A stretch of 56,725 nucleotides of DNA from Bacteroidales bacterium (GTDB lineage: Bacteria; Bacteroidota; Bacteroidia; Bacteroidales; Tenuifilaceae): the NCBI GenBank assembly GCA_020636835.1, contig JACJXC010000001.1:1-56725 (forward strand), given 5' to 3'. A program made the position numbers and the translations under genes. The notes beneath the pieces were generated by a model. It had not been told where the DNA came from. It was given only the letters and a program-made list of their open reading frames with translations, and did not search any database. Numbering within the stretch: position 1 is the first letter of the stretch; each line of letters begins with the position of its first letter. This document shows positions 43,701-46,257 of the stretch, one piece after another.

Positions 43701-44273
43701 CCGGTAGGGCCGGTTGATTTCCCACTCGGAACTTCCACAATTCACTGGTACGCTGCAAATGCTTCAGGTCATGACGAATGCGACCAGTTGGTTACTGTTG
43801 TTGACAACCTGCCGCCAACGTTTACCGCCGATGATTTTGAAGACTGTGTTGAACGTCTAAGCCAGGCAATTTATACAGGCAACGTCGATGATATTCAGTA
43901 CAACCCCGATTATCCCGAAGGTGATTACAAACTCATGAACCCCGGCGATACTTATTTGGATATCGACCTGGGAACCTACGTGGATAATTGCTGCGTGCTG
44001 AGCGATGGTTATTCAATTTTCTGGACTATTGATTTTGACGGTAACGACCCATCTGAACCCGATATTTCGGGAACCGGACAACCATCAACTTACAAAGACC
44101 CGGTTTCGGGAAATCCATTGGAAATATACCTCTGGGGCGATGGCGTGAATTTCCAGCCCAGAACACATACTATTACCTACACCATTACCGATTGCAACGG
44201 CAATGTGAGTAATGATGTTACGGCAACAATAACTATTAACCCAAGACCTGAACTGATAAAAGTGACGAATTAG
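22725..44273 (+). CDS. Giant secreted HYR/SprB/Ig-repeat protein B, 7182 aa
   Basis: One uninterrupted ORF of 21.5 kb. No ATG lies in frame between the upstream stop and the TTG at 22725, which gives a basic start (T-R-K-K-H) and a hydrophobic segment to about residue 29, so TTG is the likely start. Order by residue: HYR-like (61-239), repetitive beta-helix-like region (259-719), three 92-aa PKD-like units (796-1074), five SprB-like repeats (1074-1469), mixed PKD/Ig/HYR units (1470-4108), six ~87-aa units (4109-4629), a GC-richer central region (about 4806-5385), six ~80-aa units (5472-5986), HYR domains including four exact 97-aa units (6257-6644), and a C-terminal domain (7026-7182) shared with giant A. 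It has no type A or type B CTD. Probably a surface fibre or adhesin; export route and partners are inferred. Confidence 0.93.
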   Translation: MTRKKHTSLLKLAAIFIAVLMAYSGICSESAALRYDVSSFNNISSNHIFPYKHINQNIILQLNCPENITVICDIDKCSAEISNGLNVEVVNGNPASLYWKMEGATEALSSQTGINQIGNYVFNEGVTFVTYTAIDNLGDIVTCSFSVVVIDKQAPVISVPENITIGCNERVPSPYTTLQAFYNAGGKATDNCSLNPVTFKLESEQKSNPTCPYTLTRTYQVADRQGNIVQAKQYILVEKRDEPILSGQEKSQLNLKSGMANTITSTAIGGNWNNGTSWVGGVAPLPGDDVIIANGATISLTGNQVCNDITINGTLNCGGNTLQVNGSWLNNGAFNAGTGTVEFAGTTNVSLSGSSSTTFKNFRINKGAVGNILQINKDIQLGGIITFTSGLMQINSGVTASCTFNAGFTIENNAGIFINGGNFTTGTFSVSNNGLFRIDSGTATIGSNSGNSIVVTSNGTFDINGGNINIAGRLEVSGGTADISGGTINLNAVGQNSSSTGSLDLSLSSDFTMSAGTINFLNPNGSGNFDVIMLNGSGGSKTFTGGVFNFGDGTTDTYKISSAVPFPAITSTANTNLEFKLLLTSAGTFNFPLVNNSGSVIPATVQFTGGAFSPGAFVEVKTTASKYTENKSSVNFLKRFWTVSTSGISNPVYNFTASYSNGDISGTEAKIAMGAWSGSKPWIKYSVANVATNTVTANSVSGTSLLFAGITSDPPTVDITNGASVTICSGSSVNLASVVSGDPVITYSWSPATGLSGTNIGNPVASPVVTTTYTLTVTDGNGFTATDNITVNVNPIPAADAIGNQIVCNGTLTDLVTFSGTGTSYSWTNNNTAIGLAANGTGNISAFTATNVTSSPILGTITVTPVYSSGGVDCTGPTQSFTITVNPTPVVNDPADQTVCNGTSTSSVIFSGTGTSYTWTNSNTAIGLAANGTGNIPSFTAANNTTNPIISTITVTPVYSNGGVDCAGTAQSFTITVNPAPTVNDPADQTVCNGTLTALVNFTGTATSYTWTNSNTAIGLAASGTGNIPAFTATNSTANPITGTITVTPVYSNGGANCNGSAQSFTINVTPSISANAVITDVIKCFGGTANILISASGGTSPYTFNFQGKSSNQTGVFTGVMGSVAGTSYNWSVTDALNCAAASGTITVTQPAELTASAAASAISCNGLTSTFIITANGGTPPISYTFNGVTKTDGTFTGITAGTYTWSVKDANNCGPVTDNITIAQPTPITITSANVTTPIACSGGTGTVTIIANGGTGTLSYTFNGQTNTTGVFTGVYAGINLSYSVKDANGCGPVFGAITVTQPATITASAAITTAITCNGGTATVTIAASGGTGALSYTFNGITQASNVFTGVTPGNNIPWRVKDANNCGPVSGTINVTQPAALTASVLETSPVSCFGGTANIQITAAGGTGTKTYAFQGQPSNQTGIFNGISGSVTPGTSYNWSVTDANGCSVSGTYNVVQPSQIVISSIGSNSAICQGATLNLTSAATGGTGTLRYSWTGPNGYTANNAQNPGIINATPAASGTYTLTVTDANNCTATATTNVTVNATPTMTNPGNQTVCHNSSTAAINFTGATSYTWTNNKTSIGLAASGAGNIPAFTALNTGSAPVTATITVVPTENGCPGTPQSFTITVNPIPNVIANPEYSVYCNESQIRITLGGSVSGTTYSWVRTILSGSIANGTPGSGTATSEITQNLNAGGGGAFIRYIVTPTANGCTGVPDTAYVEFTNFDINRVFSITGTADNETVCPGVSVSYTLNSQNGNYYYTRFWWASDNPNIGLSSTGGPLNNNKTNNANVSSTVSFTATNDTDIPQTANIVFSASAHDDGWASTFLCDVAAITRTITVAPFAITCPTDITANTDANQCYATITRPAPALTCGTGANITWTAPGATPASGNNGLTNVRFPKGVTTVTYRAQKSPTNYRECSFTATVTDNQPPVFSNCPPATTTLPMDPGQCGASFTFNPTATDNCDNPVTLVRTDGSGLNSGDIFPAGTTIISYLATDVTGNTSTCGFSVTVQPDNQPPVITCVANQAECAPAGSGYTMLGTAWDATVTENCPGIVSKTYTLSGATSGTGNSLNNVEFNVGTTNVTWTAKDANNITSSCNFEVVITQSPEVTTSPLSQSVCLNGSVTLTVVATGTPAPALQWRKDGVNIPGATSASLTLNSIVAGDAGNYDVEVSNSCGAAISAPAVLTVTSLPIITQQPASQSDCRGETVLFVTTVVGGSGNYTYYWESKRPADANFVDATHSNNWVTFPNDGEMLVPNLGNARSPDQTQYRVTVTDDCGNSVTSDIATVSVNRITNVDLVLADICQGFGTSFTVTTSGSTPIVYQWRRRNTLGNWVNVNDGGAYSGATTATLTISNATTAESGEYSARAQFNITVPNNNSATTCWENDYTLVGTLTVDEGPAIVATPASQTVCPGQAITEIVLTNANGTTGTTYEWTRDNTTILTGMPVSGTGATINGTLTSLDPTNMQSTVFTIKATANGCVSESQVTITVGDDEAPTTASCPSDIPVNAQAGICGAVVNYTAPTFDDNCDGNGLTGTLVSGFASGETFPVGTTTVTYEYTDAAGNTPATCSFDVTVSDNIDPTAVCKNITVQLDATGNVSITTADINNGSADNCGAPILSLDITSFNCTNLGPNTVVLIATDNVGNSATCSATVTVADDNNPVAISATVSQQDILCLDDLTTVNIAATGGVGTLDYTLGATTNATGVFSVPAGYSYAWSVSNSLGCGTTSGNFFVEVRPDAGIPVFTAGSNLLCQDAANEIYTATASNSNSISYSVLPAAAGSINSASGEMDWNAAFSGTATIRATATGFCNTTAEDFIVDITPTVGTPTAITVSAGTEPTCQLTNGTTTTTYATTAASSTGFNWSISNPAAGSIDPTSGVMTWADGFTGNVDIQVTANGCNGPSAQIARTVDIAPSVGTPTEPDPSDATICQGSSPTTYTTMASDATSYNWTVTGAGNTISGSGTTGTVTWNPTFSGIATISVTAEGCNGPSAAASTTVTVLPTPDASISGNNSVCQNTAYPNVVFTNPQSLPVTVTYKIGVGASQTIDIEANSTASVQVPTEAVGNFVYNLVSVEYQDALGCSANISGSVTVTIRPEAPVAPLAISGSNYVIPATSETYSIAAVANAASYEWFVPAGWSITSGQGTTSVTVTTGIAGESGDIRVIAKNDCGDSPETKLFVDINPNLTIVAQPVSQSDCYNNTVLFSVSISGGAAPIVYTWQRKKPADAGFTDIVGDADITYPSAGSMLVANIGSTSNPDGTQYRVRITDDGGSDQTSNSVTLTVNEVLTMSPVDVTTEICEGENAAFSATTGGETPISMRWEKDGVPVTDDAVISGSATTNISFTDARPSDAGEYRLTVTFPMSQPNNNPGNPNNCVVTSVIYRTLVVNPLPVLNGPAEVCTGQTINWTPNTGGTWTSSDPSIATIDNNGLVTGISQGTVTVTFNETATGCSSTSAPVTVRPLPTGEIAGLTGICESESASFTVTLTGTSPWNFTYTDGTTPVSVTGITSSPYTVNVTPAASTTYTLSAVSDAYCDATSLTGSAVITVHPLPTAEISGNTTICVGTTANLSVTLTGSQPWSIEYTDGVTPVTVTGITSSPYLLAVTPGTTTSYSLTAVSDVNCTGTSFTGTATVTVDQLPTATAGGTANICVNGTATVSGATAEFGNILWTHNGTGSISDAATLTPTYTAAATDAGKTVTLLMTVSSNNTCSSATPATATFTVNVDPLPVATAGGSQTVCTNETVTVSGASAENGTISWAHSGSGTLTGETTLTPAYTAGSMDAGTNVTLTMTVTSDNACSPQTATAIYTVNVLPEAQVNQPADQELCKGTSTNMISFSTSNTTGTTTYSWTNSEPSIGLAASGSGNIIAPFTATNTGTEPLVATIAVTPHLTSGGITCDGPAKTFTITVNPEPHATAPIGLTFCNGILSDPYALTGTPTGVLFDISGGASIGLANVNGVSEIPAFTPTNAGTATLTIIPKFNGCTGLPVSFNVTVRPTPVVTMSGGGTVCEKSAQPSIMISNPMNLAVVVTYSINGTNNTVSIPDRSNVSILVPTITAGTFIYDLESVQYLDSNPPTCPNSSITGTATVNVIALPVPVITGPTNICAETTGNVYSTEAGMSNYTWVVSAAGTVTAGGTPTDNTVTVTWNTGGSHNISVRYNNTNNCAASSPTIFPVNVYALPIPTITGSTSACLNSSKVYSTQPGMTNYQWNVSGGGTVTSGGGTGDNTVTVTWNTIGAQTVSVNYTSADGCDAPAETVKNITVNPLPNPTITGPNTVCAGTSGNVYSTEPGMSTYVWTVSAGGTITSGGSSNSATATIRWNTDGPQTVSVSYLNPTTGCTPPSATVYNVNVDPMPVPAITGPNSVCVGSTGNVYTTEAGMSNYVWTISAGGTISAGGNTGDASVTVTWTTAGAKTVKVNYRNANGCSATTATTHNVTVNALPNPVIAGLNQACLGSTITYSTLAGMSNYIWTVPAEGTVISGGSTGDNQVKVSWNTTGNHTISLNYTNTSGCSAVAPANYAVTVFALPTPTINGPADACKGGAATVYTTEPGMTGYIWSINGGNITAGGSANDNTATVVWNTVGTQTISVNYYNANSCAAAAPFVYPVNVLAPAPPTCPANSTVCSDDAAFVLSGGTPAGGVYSGPGVTLSGGNYIFNPATAGPGVHTIAYTMPNICADQCTFTITVNETPVGSASPKTVCSGYPTDLVLNSTVPGTTFTWTAVVVSGSASGFTNCSGSCGNMITDTLKNNQIIAPGASGTNAVVRYTVNATKDGCSSIFTVNVTVRPQILTYNLTWNSNFVEDFIEVCTGAEALSDNDIEILNPVNGSMVGPSQIPASWNPTFLYGPSPYGPWTDAPGNWRGGSYYEWIVDFAVNSRLGYHYFILRVTDPVTGCDKYSNIAILNVVSSFTVEAGDPAFVCGGSTIPLTGSYVGGISSPQASWSITSLNPANGANNGSLSSTARTSNPAGVTYTPPANYVGTVTLTLTSDASGGCDPVTDTKKVTVVPPTSFDGCLALAGWPLTGTNSNGSKDDSEEPCLVTIVGSDNLSGNPGNTNITHCTGAGNVSFDWTFLAPPNKIVWHQEDQMAGGRTSNTNLRVNRPNNVAAGDLIIITVHVNGNTTINTPSGFTAVSANTDSRNNSVRVASFWKIATASEPANYNFTTTGTNLDSSDRIYASRITGHNVSSPIGNSAGLTQDFAANGAQGYRSITIPSINTAVNSMLVTSIAMDINGGSAIEFLNAPIGTTTMYYTDDETAARVSTATVSGNTGAKSFQWPSYNTRNRNAVYAAAQMFAINPATNEKDEAYFLVNGTPTLLGNTNGASGSRTVSVASGDEFGFRVGTLTNTGGPGRLIIYNLTMPNDTPVLTGSDSIFVTDCQTDAFTPTFEDPTVTDDCGTPVLKTGYPITDPVVSNDCSRTQKRTWIYVDDCGQESLPFEQTAVWSVLAPITLGCPVDPELEACTDPAVVTMKYNEWVAGFTATGGCSLTTNIYAVPPLILANIACGDTLTFKFIVNDDCGQKDSCTSTFTVKPITTLNIYCPADTIIAGCQDTATIRVAYNTWKAKFSFDGGCADVTDNMVDFPPLTDLSCGGRLDFIYSVNNSCGQFASCASSFTVEPLAELSITVPAGVSLPLCSSTTDIEAAYNLWKTGFSYSGGCNVTTNIDLIPDLGDITCGGTISFVFTAANGNSNCEDIQQDSSTFTVAEAPELIVSCPVDPNIEGCLGIQAITDAYDTWVDGFRASGGCNITTNIASIPPLGDLVCNGQLTFTFIVGNDESLCTDHVECTSTFTIGAAPDLEVIVPADTVIQGCNTSQGVIDAFNAWKTRFTYTGGCNVSASDLSVYDLPSSCGGTVTVIYTVWDNCSQAVTDSAKFTLNPEFISVNAPLDEIQSACQTQTAIDDAFAIWKAKFNFTGGCGTIGTDLTAFNAPNACGGTIVINYSAQDVCGQVVNTSAIFTIDAPSDVLQEPSFTVPADITIYRDGACAYDADPAITGVPTDLADNCTLAGNLTMAHNDSIAAGSCSSEIIIYRRWIVADNCLNETSKTQIITVQDNTPPVVVCAPDVDGVADNGECDATNVVLGTSTATDNCALASFVGVRSDGLLITDPFPVGVTTITWTATDLCGNSSNCVQTITLIDGVTQPPTITCPGDVVQNAGPNNCYLENVAIDNPVADDNCEVATISWVMTGATTGSSPLTGFNYVGGETFYVGVTEVEYTATDSAGNSATCKFYVTIKDVTPPVINLGSCVDVTDNAAPNNCSKVPEPLNDPDYSDTCWPKDDLILSWEMTGATTGTGFGTVTDSAFNVGVTTVVYTVADPDGNEANCSFTVTILDVTDPVIDLSTCADVSEDADPDNCSKIPAAIMDPTYSDNCWPVASLVLTYEITGVSTGTGTGTVTGLTFNVGVSTVTYTVTDPDGNSATCSFTVTILDVTPPVIDLTKCVDVTDVAAPDNCSKVPGDLEDPDYYDTCWPVADLTLSWTMTGATTGSGFGTVTNMAFNVGVTTVVYTVTDPGNNSATCSFTVTIKDVTPPVIGIGGCEDVTDVTDDGNCAMIPGDINDPVYSDTCWDITDLTISWEMTGATNRTGSGSVKGESFNAGVTTVTYTVSDPDGNEAYCTFTVTVIPYNPPQFTAGCPPNIISAPNDPGLCEADLTIPDPTVDDPCNIGYTVTNDRTGTDNASGVYPVGTTEVIWTITPTVGNPTTCTQTITVTDTELPVIIDCPVTRAYVDCSVAAITGPAFSATTANSSYAEFADATNLGNATDNCGIVTVTYIDVQSGSCPITITRTWTVFDAAGNSATCDQTITIDDTEAPVVDCPTAGFETPSDFDLPYATYSIPAFDYDDNCTDKADIQITWTLSGATTDSGTGLIPTPYQFNSGITTVSYVFTDLCGNPTPCEFTVFALYPPEITCLPPVTLNTDAGVCYNHIEAADIDNPGVPTNGTGEVLDWTWTVYAPDGTTVLGTGTSTGVSPTPVGPVDFPLGTSTIHWYAANASGHDECDQLVTVVDNLPPTFTADDFEDCVERLSQAIYTGNVDDIQYNPDYPEGDYKLMNPGDTYLDIDLGTYVDNCCVLSDGYSIFWTIDFDGNDPSEPDISGTGQPSTYKDPVSGNPLEIYLWGDGVNFQPRTHTITYTITDCNGNVSNDVTATITINPRPELIKVTN
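23500..24880 (+). other. Beta-helix-like N-terminal region of giant B
   Basis: It opens with G-G-N-W-N-N-G-T-S-W-V-G-G and P-G-D-D-V-I-I, a common opener of Bacteroidota surface proteins, and continues with short degenerate repeats rich in N, G, T and S (I-N-G-G-N-F, I-D-S-G-T-A, I-S-G-G-T-I). This pattern fits a right-handed beta-helix or similar solenoid. Fold is inferred. Confidence 0.6.
25107..25940 (+). repeat. Three 276-bp (92-aa) PKD-like units in giant B
   Basis: V-C-N-G-T recurs at 25143, 25419 and 25695, exactly 276 bp apart. Each unit has S-Y-[ST]-W-T-N, A-I-G-L-A-A, F-T-A, I-T-V-T-P-V-Y-S and F-T-I-T-V-N-P, the layout of the PKD-like domains of Bacteroidota surface proteins. High mutual identity points to recent tandem duplication. 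Confidence 0.85.
25945..27130 (+). repeat. Five SprB-like repeats in giant B
   Basis: Each ~75-80-aa unit has C-x-G-G-x-x-x-x-I-x-[AI], G-G-T-x-x-x-x-Y-x-F-x-G, F-x-G-[VI], Y-x-W-S-V-x-D-x-N-x-C and closes with I-x-V-x-Q-P. SprB repeats are named after the gliding adhesin SprB and are typical of surface filaments moved or displayed via T9SS. Confidence 0.8.
35056..36615 (+). repeat. Six tandem ~87-aa Ig/PKD-like units in giant B
   Basis: Six units share I-T-G-P-x-x-x-C, V-Y-[ST]-T-E-x-G-M-x-x-Y-x-W, G-G-T-[IV]-x-[AS]-G-G, V-x-W-N-T-x-G and V-N-x-L-P linkers. They begin near 35056, 35321, 35578, 35839, 36105 and 36362. None occurs in the visible part of giant A, so this block was gained or expanded in B or lost from A. 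Confidence 0.8.
37140..38880 (+). other. GC-richer central region of giant B
   Basis: By hand count, the lines at 37141, 37201, 37261 and 37321 are 43, 47, 52 and 63% GC, and 38281 is 50%, against 37% at 25861. This raises many accidental long ORFs in other frames. The first half is homologous to 4540-5560 of giant A (N-G-S-L/Q-G-T-L, Y-T-P-P-x-N-Y-x-G-T-V-T-L). The second half (about 38000-38700) is a different module with A-A-G-D-L-I-I-I-T-V, P-S-G-F-T-A-V and A-S-F-W-K-I-A. Codon use suggests acquisition or recombination from another source. Confidence 0.65.
39130..40680 (+). repeat. Six tandem ~80-aa units in giant B, related to those of giant A
   Basis: Six units share a P-x-D or P-A-D-T opener, a helical-looking stretch ending Y-x-x-W-x-x-x-F or F-x-x-W-K-x-[KR]-F, G-G-C, a C-G-G strand and S-x-F-T. 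They match the seven D-Q-A-A-L-D units of giant A (6310-8110) in place and layout but have diverged. Confidence 0.78.
41493..42656 (+). repeat. Four exact 291-bp (97-aa) HYR units in giant B
   Basis: The phase-marking codon recurs at 41493, 41784, 42075 and 42366, exactly 291 bp apart. Units share C-x-D-V-[TS], N-C-S-K-[VI]-P, Y-x-D-x-C-W, M-T-G-A-T-T-G and F-N-V-G-V-[TS]-T-V-x-Y-T-V. Each has four cysteines. Recent tandem amplification is likely. Confidence 0.88.
43800..44273 (+). other. Conserved C-terminal domain of giant B (no known T9SS CTD)
   Basis: About 155 residues match the end of giant A: P-T-F-T-A-D-D-F-E-D-C-V-E, D-N-C-C, I-D-F-D-G-N, I-S-G-T-G-Q-P-S, L-W-G-D-G-V-N-F-Q-P-R-T-H, I-T-D-C-N-G and I-T-I-N-P-R-P seven residues from the end. 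It is better conserved than most neighbouring repeats, which suggests functional constraint. Confidence 0.75.
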
Positions 44274-44433
44274 ACACAAGACACAAGAGAAAAGAAAGAC
44301 GCAAGATTAAAAAAGAAAAAAGATGAATAAAGAATTCAAAATAAGGAATGAAGGAGCTGAGAGGCTGATGACCGGAGTCTGTGCAGTGTGCATAGGGCTG
44401 AGAGCAGAGGGCCGGGCACCGGGGGTTGAAGTT

Positions 44434-44718
44434 TTATTATCAGGAATAAATGAATTATTAAGCGGAGAGAATAAATATTTCCGAAGCACGAAAGAATTAT
44501 CTCTCGGAGAAAATGAATTATTCCCCGGAATAAAACAATTACTCCGAAGCGGGAAACAATTATTCCCTGGAGTAAATGAATTACTCCGAAGCGGGAAACA
44601 ATTATTCTCTTTAGTAAAACAATTACTCCAAAGCGGGAAACTTTTATTCCGCGGAGTAAAACAATTATTCCGAAGCGAAAATGAATTATCCCCCGGAGAG
44701 AATGAATTATCCCTGAAG
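44434..44718 (+). repeat. 21-bp minisatellite, thirteen full units plus a partial
   Basis: Thirteen head-to-tail 21-bp units (44434-44706) then a 12-bp partial unit. Two unit types alternate in the centre, TTACTCCGAAGCGGGAAACA and TTATTCCCNGGAGTAAA-type, giving a 42-bp higher-order period. Many units contain a short inverted repeat (TTATTCC..GGAATAA), so the array could form a row of small hairpins. It is related to the five-unit array at 12835. Confidence 0.85.
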
Positions 44719-44743
44719 CCTATTTCATTGTTCAGCATTTCTT

Positions 44744-44763
44744 TCCGTCGGTTAAAACCGACG
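44744..44763 (+). repeat. REP-like palindrome CCGTCGGTT-AA-AACCGACGG
   Basis: A perfect 9-bp stem with a 2-nt loop, followed by CAATTGAAAAA. The same design with GCT-AA-AGC recurs in the cluster at 50044-50170, also followed by CAAT-AAAAA. Such palindromes are dispersed repeats in many Bacteroidota. Confidence 0.6.
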
Positions 44764-44836
44764 GCAATTGAAAAACAGAATTTCAATAGTTTTTCAAATA
44801 TACCGCTCAGCGTTCCTCAACCTCTTCCCTCTTCAA

Positions 44837-44858
44837 CCCCCTTCAGGGGGCAGGGGGT
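44837..44858 (+). repeat. C/G stem-loop repeat
   Basis: CCCCC-TTCA-GGGGG followed by CAGGGGGT. The same element type (pyrimidine run, short loop, GGGG, then a second G run) is found at 11364-11386, 46220-46240 and 50236-50258. Confidence 0.55.
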
Positions 44859-45096
44859 CGTGGGGCAGACGGGCTTTGTTAACAGGAAATCAGGGCTGGA
44901 AGAAGGAATGAAATCGGAAGAAAAAAGCCGGAAGCAGTTTAACAAAAAGTTATTAACAATAACAAATTTCAATAAAAAAGGATCAGTTAAAAAATAATTA
45001 AACTAACTATTTAATAACGAAATGAATAAATCAGGTTTTCAGAAAATAAATAACTACTTTAGTGCCGCCCTTTATATGAAACTAATTGTTGATAAC

Positions 45097-45525
45097 ATGA
45101 AATACAGAGGTATTCAATGTGATTTTGGACGACTAACAGACGTATTTTTTGTCACTCCTGATTCGCTATTAATAGCAGTTAAGCGAGATACTGACTTTTT
45201 TCAATACACGTATTATGGCAGGGTTTTTAACCCGGAGCAAAAAGGTGTATTAAATGAAGCCGGTTTCACTTTGCATAAATGCAACTTTACCCGGGTAAAG
45301 AACGACTTGCCGGGAGAAAACTATGCCAGCGTGCAGGACTCTACGGTCATTCTGAATCCCGAATTCGGCCCCGGGTACTTTCGGTGTCGGTCACTACATG
45401 AAAATTCAACAGTTATTTATTATAAAAAACCTTCCGCTATTGAAACATTCAATTTTGCGGAAGGCTGTATTTGCGTATCTCCAACAGTTAGGGCCTGTTT
45501 GGTTATACGTTTATTTAACAATTAG
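45097..45525 (+). pseudogene. Diverged, probably dead PorP/SprF-family copy
   Basis: From GCCCTTTAT before the start through about 180 bp, the DNA aligns with the PorP/SprF gene at 21546: AAATAC-GAGGTATTCA, CTAACA-A--GTATTTTTT, then D-x-x-F-x-Q-Y-x-Y-x-G-x-V-x-N-P and A-G-F-T in the same order as Q-D-P-I-F-T-Q-Y-M-Y-N-G-Q-V-I-N-P and K-A-G-F-T. The signal peptide is lost: its hydrophobic core is replaced by polar and charged residues. The family A-Y-A-G is gone, likeness fades after about residue 65, and the frame ends far short of the usual 316 aa. The frame remains open upstream to 45022. It sits just after giant B, where an intact copy would close a cassette. A new small protein cannot be fully excluded. 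Confidence 0.6.
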
Positions 45526-45723
45526 TTTAAAATGAGAAAATTAAAAACAACTATGAATCAAAGAAGTTCAGCGCCGGTAAAAAGGGAGTTCGAAATCCCC
45601 ACGATCCGGAAATACTTCAGAAAGGAGGGAAAATGAAACACGCCTGAGACAGGTTTGACGTGGTTAACGACTGTTGAAAACGGCCACGCCGGAACCCTAT
45701 GCAGGTAAAACGAAGATTAAGAC

Positions 45724-45763
45724 TGCAATCCTGATCCCGAGAGCGATCGGGATCAGGATTGCA
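45724..45763 (+). repeat. 17-bp perfect inverted repeat with 6-nt loop
   Basis: TGCAATCCTGATCCCGA, loop GAGCGA, then its exact reverse complement. It is the strongest hairpin I found in the window. It lies in sequence otherwise shared with the spacer at 10775-11535 but is absent there, so it looks inserted. The CCCGA..TCGGG core resembles palindromes dispersed in Bacteroidota genomes; a smaller variant (GTCCC..GGGAC) is near 13080. Confidence 0.75.
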
Positions 45764-46219
45764 ACCCAAACTACAAACGAGCCGCGAATTGTCCCCTTAC
45801 AATTTGAAATATTGAGAAAAGCAGTTTTCCGACGGGGAAAATTCAGAATCAGGATTGCCTAAAAGGTTTTTAACCGCTAAGTGCCTGTTTACTGAAAACT
45901 GCAATTTGAAATTTTGAGAGAAAAACAGCTCCGCTTTTTGCGGGGTGGTGCTGCACCTCCAGGTGCACCGGTTGATTTTCGCTTCCCACAAAATCGCAGG
46001 GACATCATTCGCCAAGGGCGGGAGATGCGCGAAACCCGGAAACCTGGCTAAACAATGCTACCCCGGCAAAACGGTTCTCTTCCCTTACCTGCTTTTATTA
46101 TTTCCTGCACGCGTAGTGCGAAGCCGGGACTGGGATACGAACCACGGAGCAAAGGACTGGCAGCCAAATTACATATAATGCTGTCAGTCAAAAAGAAAAT
46201 TTATTAACCACTTCCTGTT

Positions 46220-46240
46220 CCCCTTCAAGGGGTTAGGGGG
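46220..46240 (+). promoter_or_regulatory. C/G stem-loop 17 bp before the 402-aa gene
   Basis: CCCC-TTCAA-GGGG, then TTAGGGGG, ends 17 bp before the ATG at 46258. It occupies the same place as the hairpin before the paralogue (11476-11499) though the sequences differ. A leader-RNA role is possible but unproven. Confidence 0.4.
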
Positions 46241-46257
46241 TAAAAATTATTTTTAAA

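Larger units (their letters stand above)
44274..45096 (+). other. Intergenic region dominated by a minisatellite, no credible gene
   Basis: The 823 bp contain a 21-bp repeat array (44434-44718), a 9-bp perfect hairpin (44744-44763) and a C/G stem-loop (44837-44858). ORFs are open on both strands across the array (44323-44997 on +, 44307-44786 on -) because the period is a multiple of three; I treat both as artefacts. The last 40 bp are homologous to the leader of the PorP/SprF gene. Confidence 0.65.
45526..46257 (+). other. Intergenic region paralogous to 10775-11535
   Basis: No credible gene. Shared with the other spacer: AGAAAGGAGGGAAAATG, ATGCAGGTAAAA, two CAATTTGAAAT(A/T)TTGA copies (near 45800 and 45901), the GCCAAGGGC block (about 45990-46028) and the final part before MKKQ. 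Specific to this copy are a 17-bp perfect palindrome (45724-45763) and the hairpin TGCACCT-CC-AGGTGCA (45952-45967). Confidence 0.7.

Noticed and set aside
22725..44273. Giant B as several genes or a polyketide/peptide megasynthase
   Set aside because: One frame without stops, a signal peptide, and only Ig/HYR/SprB-type repeats; no enzymatic domains or carrier motifs.
44323..44997. 224-codon ORF (+) and 159-codon antisense ORF (44307-44786)
   Set aside because: Both run through the 21-bp minisatellite and read as heptad repeats on either strand; no independent evidence of coding.
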